Of a stretch of DNA of 12,209 nt, positions 7,624 through 12,209 are shown one piece after another. The stretch covers positions 1-12,209 of the forward strand of contig JALLAP010002133.1 in NCBI GenBank assembly GCA_036939355.1. Reading direction: 5' to 3'. A program made the translations under genes and the position numbers. Positions within the stretch are counted from its first letter, which is position 1; every line of letters starts with the position of its first letter. The notes beneath the pieces were generated by a model that was given only the letters and a program-made list of their open reading frames with translations, was not told the DNA's origin and did no database searches. Source of the DNA: Thalassiosira profunda (lineage: Eukaryota; Bacillariophyta; Thalassiosirophyceae; Thalassiosirales; Thalassiosiraceae).

Positions 7624-8907
7624 ATGAAGTCCCTCTCCCCCGCGTCCCTCGGGGCCCTCGCCCTCGCGGCGGGCGTCGCCTCCGCCAACAACTTCCCCTA
7701 CGCCATGCCGACGTTCCGCTTCGAGCCGTTCCACAAGCTCGATCACACGAGCCAGACGATCGCCGAGGAGAAGCTGGGATACCTCGAGATCACGTGGAAC
7801 AACCACGGGCTGGCGCCCATCGAGAAGAAGGGGTGGGGGAGCTTGACGAGCAACGAGCGGGATGCCGCGATTGCGATTGGGTTCACGGAGGGCACGTGGG
7901 ATTGTTTCATCAACCGTGAGTGCTTTGCCGATGTGGCGTCGTTTTGCAACTATTTGAGCATGTGATGTGCTCACCTTTCCGGTTCCTTCTGATGATATCG
8001 CTGGATTGCAATTCCAGACTACGAGCAGTATTCGTGGGACCAGCTGGAGGCCAAGGGCGTCCAGGAACACTACCGCCAGCTCGGCTGGAGCCGCGAGCAC
8101 TGGGAGCACACCGCCGAGACGGTGCCCTACACCGAAGCCCGGTGGTGGGACATGCTCACCTCCACCGAGAAGCGGGCGGCCAACGCCCTCTGCTACTTTG
8201 AGGACAACTGGGACAAGAAGGACATGAACCCCAACCCCAGCTTCTTCCCGCACCAGGTGCCCACCTTCCGGTACACCCCGTGGAGCGAGCTGACCAGTGT
8301 GACTAAGAACGTGGCCTCCAATATGTTGGGCTACAGCCAGGAGATGTGGGACCGCCTCGGCACCTCCGTCGTCGAGGAGAACACCTTCCTCAACCTCGAC
8401 GCCTCCCAGCGCGAGGGCGCCATGGAGCTGGGTTTCTACACTCACACCTGGGATTGCTTTATGAACCACTACCAGTCCTACTACTGGAGCTCCTTCCACG
8501 AGGACCTCCGCGTCGCCATCGAGACCTTGGGGTGGACGGAGGAGATGTGGTCGAACGAGGCGAGCGAGGAGGTGCCCGCATCGGAGCTCAAGAGCTGGGC
8601 GAGCCTCTCCAGCGAAGAGAAGGCGGCGGCGACGAGGCTGTGCTACTTCCAGGAGATCTGGGACGACGAGCCAATTACGAACTGGTACAATTACGAGACG
8701 GGGAAGAATACCGCGGTGACGACGGACGGGCCGTTGCCCAAGGAGGTGGATCTGGGTATCTTTGCGGATACTGGATACCAGGGACGCACGCCGGGAAGCG
8801 TGGGCACGATGGTGTATACTGCGGATCTCAACGCATCGTTCCGTACGGCGGCGACGTCGGGTGTGCTGGGATTCGTTCTTTCTGTTGGGGCTTATCTAAT
8901 CATGTAA
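7624..8907 (+). CDS. Gene C: two-domain W-repeat secreted protein with hydrophobic tail (two exons)
   Basis: Exon 1 is 7624-7915 and exon 2 is 8018-8907; spliced, they encode 393 residues. Residues 1-21 are a signal peptide ending GVASA, and the mature protein would begin NNFPY. Domains 1 (24-173) and 2 (174-323) repeat with an exact 150-residue period. Their eight sub-repeats start at residues 36, 71, 104, 141, 186, 221, 254 and 291, so the spacings 35, 33, 37, 45 recur. The only cysteines are C94, C156, C244 and C306. Each domain contains WDCF[IM]NHY and LCYF. The C-terminus (SGVLGFVLSVGAYLIM after LNASF) is hydrophobic to the last residue, suggesting GPI anchoring. GC-ending codons predominate, hinting at strong expression. 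I found no catalytic motif. A structural or adhesive surface role is an inference, and the family is not one I can name. The open frame extends upstream, but the ATG at 7624 gives the signal peptide shared with B. Confidence 0.9.
7693..8244 (+). repeat. W-repeat domain 1 of gene C
   Basis: This covers residues 24-173, interrupted by the intron at 7916-8017. It contains four sub-repeats: F36-W58, W71-W92, W104-W126 and W141-W162. The pattern is [WF]-x2-L-x(10,11)-[LI]-[GC]-[YFW]-x4-W. Confidence 0.88.
7916..8017 (+). other. Intron of gene C (102 bp, phase 1)
   Basis: The donor is GTGAGTGC and the acceptor is attccag. Splicing restores WDCFINHYEQYSW. The position matches the introns of A and B to the base within the His codon. 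Confidence 0.93.
8245..8694 (+). repeat. W-repeat domain 2 of gene C
   Basis: This covers residues 174-323 with no intron. It contains four sub-repeats: W186-W208, F221-W242, W254-W275 and W291-W312, in phase with domain 1. Confidence 0.88.
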
Positions 8908-9415
8908 GATGGAAGAGCCACGCGCGGATCACCGGCAGGCTGTCTGAGACAGCAGCTTATCGTTGCAACTGGTTTGGTGGTTTGTGGAGGGTTTGTAGAT
9001 GAAAAGAATAGAGATCATCGTCGTTCCGAGTGAAATTATTTGCAGCGCAAGAGGAGGCAGAGAGGAGCTTGTCTTTTACTGTGCTTCTTGAGTAGATAAA
9101 AGTAAATACGTAGTACGAACTTTGTATGGTAGCGCCAAACCACCGCCACCGCCGCACCACTTCCCCGCCCCGCCCGCCGGAGCCTCGCCCCTTGCCTAGG
9201 TACTCCGCCTGCCGGCCGCCCCCTCCTCCGCCCCGCTCCCGTGAGGTGCAGCCGTGGTGCAGCGTATCTGCTGCTCTGACGCGTTTGAAATCGGGAGCAA
9301 TCCCTGGCTCTGCCACCCCTCGTATCTGTGTGGCGTCGATCAATCAGCAACGGACGCACATCACCAGAAGTGACCTTCGCGCGTTTGAGCTGCTCGCAAA
9401 CAAACACTAACAACC
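8908..9415. other. Intergenic region with a C-rich tract upstream of the LRR gene
   Basis: These 508 bp hold the 3' end of gene C and the promoter of the LRR gene. From about 9134 to 9240 the plus strand is strongly C-rich (runs such as ccgccaccgccgcacc and ccccctcctccgcc). Open frames on both strands here are compositional and show no protein-like features. A TACGTA palindrome lies at 9107-9112. Confidence 0.5.
9134..9240. repeat. C-rich low-complexity tract
   Basis: About 107 bp consist largely of cytosine on the plus strand with few purines except scattered G, ending some 175 bp before the LRR gene ATG. It may be a 5' UTR or promoter element, or simple-sequence expansion. Confidence 0.6.
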
Positions 9416-10507
9416 ATGCCTAAACCTATATTTACCCCAATGACCCCCGAGACGTACGCCCGAGCGAGGAGGAACGATATTAACTCGGAGAAACAGCGCC
9501 GGATGAAGCCACTGGTAGATTTTCTTCGCTCCATGAACGACCGGCACAGGGAGGAGCTGGGCGATTTTTTGTGCTTCTGCGAGGGGCAAAATGCAGGCGA
9601 GGAGCAGCTCGATGATGACGCCCAAGACCGCGGCGGAATACCTCGCTGGCTTTGGAATAGGGAAGATTGGTTGCGCAACATTATCAGCTTTCCGAGTGGT
9701 GAGAGCGAAGAAGTTCTGATGCTCAATTTCCGTAATATTGTAGCGGGACGACAGGAGCATTTGAAGGGTTTCCTGCGCCAGGCACAAAATGATGACAATG
9801 CGACAGCGTTCACTTGCATCGCATCAATTGTCCATTCTCTACCATCAACCTGGAAGGTCAGAATTGATATCTCCAGAAACAATCTGGGCGACAGAGATGC
9901 AGTGGCAGCATGTGAGGCATTCAAAGGACTGCCCTCCATCATTGAGCTGGACATGTCATACAATCAAATATCCGACGAGGGGGTCAATGTCATCTTCACG
10001 ACACTCTTAGGGCATTCATCCTGTCGCATTCAACGGCTAAATCTGGAATGGAATCGGAGGCTAGGAAGCAATCGAATGAATCCGCAGTGCGCGCTAACGG
10101 ACGAGCTCTCTCGCATCATACGTCAGAACCGATCGCTGGTGGAGTTGGACCTAAAGGGAACTCCTGTGGTGTCTTCGTTCGATCTTGCCGATGCAATCTA
10201 TGATTTCGGTGATGGGTGCCGGCTGCTCGACATTCCGGATCGGTACAACCACAATCTCCAGACTCTCAAGTTGGGCGCCGACCAGTCCGCAGAATACAAG
10301 GCACTGCAAGCCGCTCTCGAAATGAACGAGGGCGGAGAAGAGGAGGCAGTTGCCCGCAAAATTGATCACTATTTGAGCAAGGGTTACGACGAAATCTTCA
10401 GTGGAGACGGGCATCATGTCTCCCGGTGCCTGGAGGTCGTGGGCAAGCACGGGAGCGACACTGCCTTGTACGAATTGGTTAAGCGATACCTGTTTGGCAC
10501 GAGCTGA
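9416..10507 (+). CDS. Leucine-rich-repeat protein (RI-like)
   Basis: This is a 363-residue protein in one exon. Residues 1-55 are basic and helical, with no signal peptide or membrane segment, so it is probably intracellular. Residues about 60-75 are acidic (GEEQLDDDAQD). Residues about 147-290 hold several leucine-rich repeats: VRIDISRNNLGD, then IIELDMSYNQISDEG, IQRLNLEWNRRLG, LVELDLKGTPV, and LQTLKLGAD. The IxxLxLSxNxIxDEG style is that of ribonuclease-inhibitor-like repeats, common in stramenopiles. The remaining C-terminus is helical and charged, with MNEGGEEEAVARK at 303-315. These repeats usually mediate protein binding, and no enzymatic domain is visible. The partner is unknown. The start codon has a good context (caaccATGcc). 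Confidence 0.82.
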   Translation: MPKPIFTPMTPETYARARRNDINSEKQRRMKPLVDFLRSMNDRHREELGDFLCFCEGQNAGEEQLDDDAQDRGGIPRWLWNREDWLRNIISFPSGESEEVLMLNFRNIVAGRQEHLKGFLRQAQNDDNATAFTCIASIVHSLPSTWKVRIDISRNNLGDRDAVAACEAFKGLPSIIELDMSYNQISDEGVNVIFTTLLGHSSCRIQRLNLEWNRRLGSNRMNPQCALTDELSRIIRQNRSLVELDLKGTPVVSSFDLADAIYDFGDGCRLLDIPDRYNHNLQTLKLGADQSAEYKALQAALEMNEGGEEEAVARKIDHYLSKGYDEIFSGDGHHVSRCLEVVGKHGSDTALYELVKRYLFGTS

Positions 10508-10735
10508 ATTGCAACTCTGATGATTCGATGAGATTAGATTGGAGGGGTGGGTATCTATGTATCTCTCTTTTTATTGATTGGAAGCAACCGAGTCCAAATC
10601 AATCATGTCATGAATGAACTTTTTGGCAGAGATACGCTCGTAGGGGATTCAGTTCTTCCCCGCGCTGACCTGCAACAGAAACATGGTGAGTGAATGCACC
10701 CAACCCTACGACAGCACCATTGCACAAATCTGACG
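10508..10735. other. Intergenic region / 5' UTR of the kinase-like gene
   Basis: These 228 bp lack a supported gene. An ATG at 10684 is followed at once by gtgagt and leads to no useful frame. An in-frame ATG at 10694 would add 14 residues to the kinase-like protein, but it has a poor context. Confidence 0.45.
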
Positions 10736-12190
10736 ATGAGGTTCCGCACGCCAACCAACTCTGCCAAGCATTCGTCCAAGCGGTGGAAGACCAGTCCTCC
10801 GCCGGCGAGGAAAGGCGTGCCGCTCCAATGTGCCCGTCCAGCCACGGCTGTCCAGCAGGCGAGGGGCCCTCCTCTCGAGCGCCTCGAGCCATCGCCAATT
10901 GCCCTGCGCTTCGACCATGCCGTGTCGTCTCTACACAAATTAGATGTCAAACCGAAGTACACGTCGAAACAGCTACTGTTTCCCGACGACGAGACTGAGT
11001 CAAATCGCCGCTCGAAGGCTCGCAAACCTCTGTCTTGGTTTGGCCTGTTCTCTTTTGCCGTGCTGGCCGTGGCGGCGCTTCATTTGATCAACTTGGGCAA
11101 CAAAAACGCGGCTCGAATGCGCTCGAACTCCACCGGAAGCGGCACGGCCTTCTTCCTCCGCGGCAAGCGCACTTTCCAGAGGAGCAGGCGTCGCGATCTC
11201 ATCTCGGAGGGTCGTAGGCAGCCGCGCATCTTCTTCATGGGCGACCAGGCGCACTACAAGGCACCATCCTTTCAGCCAATTTCCGGACGCAAGGTCAAGC
11301 TTTACCCATCTGAGTCCTCCGACGTCACGCAATTGTACGGTCTCAAAGGCTCGGACGATACTGCCATCGCAGGCTCGATCGAAAGGAAGTCCTTTCCGAG
11401 GCACGAGACCAATCCAGACTGCGTTCCCATGTCGGATTGGCAGACGATGTCGTTTCGTGAGTGCCACTGACTCTATCGCATTTGCTCTTCTTCTTTGCAT
11501 CTCATATATCTACTCTCGCTACCCACAGCCACATGCAACAGTATGCACGAGATGGGTCTAGTTCCTAGCTTGCACGACGGTTCGTTGCGGTTGCTCAGCA
11601 GCGCTGGCTCTTGGAGAGATGCCTGGTGGGTCAAGGCATACGTGACGACTCCTGGCAAGGAGCAGACTCTGGACAACGTTGTCGTCAAGACCATCAAGTG
11701 AGTGTTTCAACGTCCCAACCTTTGCTCCTGTCTTCTGCACAAGTTCCAAAGCTCGCTTACCTCTCATTGCGATCCACCGAACAGGTTTCGGCACACCCTC
11801 CAAGACCGCTACTTCGAATTCAACCGCGTCGATGCCCTCGCTATGGAGCGCCTCACGTCCAATCCATACGTCATGTCCGTCCACGGCTTCTGCGGCGTCT
11901 CTGTGGTCACCGAACGCGGCACGGACAGCGTCGGTCACGTGGCGGACCACCTCTCCTCGCGCAAGAAGGTCGATTTGGCACGGAAGGTGGCCAAGAGCAT
12001 CGCGGCGGTGCACGAGATCGACGGCAAGAGCGACCCGGCGACGTTGGTGCACAATGATCTGACGGTGGACAACGTCTTCTGGGGCAGGAATGGCCCTCTG
12101 CTGAACGACTTCAACATTGCGGTGCTGATGATGAAGGATGCGAAGACGGGAGAGAGCTGTCCGTTCCCGGGCCACTACCCCAACCCGCAG
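10736..12190 (+). CDS. Single-pass membrane protein with a kinase-like domain (three exons seen, 3' truncated)
   Basis: The exons are 10736-11456, 11529-11697 and 11785-12190; the next intron begins at 12191 and the gene leaves the window. The first 432 residues are visible. Residues 1-100 are basic and Pro/Ser-rich. Residues 101-121 (WFGLFSFAVLAVAALH...) are one membrane segment preceded by RRSKARK, so by the positive-inside rule the long C-terminal part may be lumenal or extracellular. A linker follows, then DCVPMSDWQ and PTCNSMHE. The kinase-like domain starts near 255. It has a glycine-poor loop (AGSWRDAW), K294 in VVVKTIK, a candidate alpha-C E318 in AMERL, the catalytic loop HNDLTVDNV with D388 and N393, and a DFN in place of DFG at 405-407. 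I recall related GSWR...AMERLT...GFCG proteins from diatoms. Activity is possible, since the key residues are present, but unproven. I prefer the ATG at 10736 (A at -3); the alternative is 10694. Confidence 0.78.
11457..11528 (+). other. Intron 1 of the kinase-like gene (72 bp, phase 1)
   Basis: The donor is GTGAGTGC and the acceptor is acccacag. Splicing joins TMSF to PTCNSMHEMG. Read-through stops at once after FRECH. Confidence 0.85.
11698..11784 (+). other. Intron 2 of the kinase-like gene (87 bp, phase 2)
   Basis: The donor is GTGAGTGT and the acceptor is cgaacag. Splicing joins VVVKTI to K (aa+g) and FRHTLQDRYFEF, keeping the kinase domain continuous. Confidence 0.87.
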
Positions 12191-12209
12191 GTGAGTCGAT
12201 CTGCGATCT
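12191..12209 (+). other. Start of intron 3 of the kinase-like gene
   Basis: GTGAGTCG follows CCGCAG at the end of a frame-consistent exon that encodes HYPNPQ. The acceptor lies outside the window. Confidence 0.7.

Noticed and set aside
7411..8499. 362-codon open frame on the minus strand opposite gene C
   Set aside because: Antisense to exon 2 of C, rich in V, G, H and L as expected from reading GC-ending codons backwards. No domain is visible, and the sense strand has a clear signal peptide, repeats and paralog.
5870..8907. B and C as arms of a transposon-like inverted repeat
   Set aside because: The similarity follows the coding exons; the introns and intergenic DNA are not mirrored, and no terminal repeats or target-site duplications were seen. 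Gene duplication explains it.
9126..9410. Proline-rich 94-codon frame upstream of the LRR gene
   Set aside because: It follows from the C-rich tract; no signal, domain or homolog-like pattern.
10684..10720. ATG at 10684 followed directly by gtgagt, as a one-codon first exon
   Set aside because: The nearest AG would give a 30-odd bp intron, and the frame then meets a TGA. No support.

Overview
This is nuclear DNA from a eukaryote, most likely a stramenopile alga and probably a diatom. Six GTGAGT splice donors open short introns (five of them complete, 72-102 bp). One gene is an OPR/RAP-type organelle RNA-binding protein. The last gene is a membrane-anchored kinase-like protein of a sort I associate with diatom genomes. 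No prokaryotic operon logic, mobile element, CRISPR array, tRNA or rRNA was seen. The species cannot be fixed from the window.

Layout. (1) 1-173 is the C-terminal end of a protein that resembles a shikimate kinase. (2) 603-2525 (+) encodes a protein with about nine 38-residue OPR-like repeats and a C-terminal RAP domain. (3) 2568-4370 (-) is an intronless SAM-dependent methyltransferase of the GSTCD/Methyltransf_32 type with a C-terminal R3H-like domain; it converges on the RAP gene with 42 bp between stop codons. (4) 4740-8907 is a cluster of three paralogous secreted proteins, called A (+), B (-) and C (+). (5) 9416-10507 (+) is a leucine-rich-repeat protein. (6) 10736 to the window end (+) is a three-exon, 3'-truncated gene for a single-pass membrane protein with a kinase-like domain.

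The A/B/C cluster is the most interesting part. B and C each have a signal peptide, two tandem domains with an exact 150-residue period, and a hydrophobic C-terminal tail suggestive of a GPI anchor. Each domain consists of four short aromatic sub-repeats fitting roughly [WF]-x2-[LF]-x(10,11)-[LIM]-[GC]-[YFW]-x4-W. Each domain has exactly two cysteines, 62 residues apart. A has one domain, degenerate in sub-repeat 3, behind a long low-complexity stretch. All three share a phase-1 intron at the same codon. I do not recognise a named family for this repeat. The genes look like a locally duplicated family of abundant cell-surface or secreted proteins, with B and C sharing a 468-bp divergent promoter region.

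The genes do not form an obvious pathway. The RAP protein and the shikimate-kinase-like protein probably act in organelles; A, B, C and the kinase-like protein are predicted to enter the secretory pathway. Starts were moved to true ATG codons where an open frame began at GTG or TTG, and splice sites were placed by paralog comparison and reading-frame continuity.
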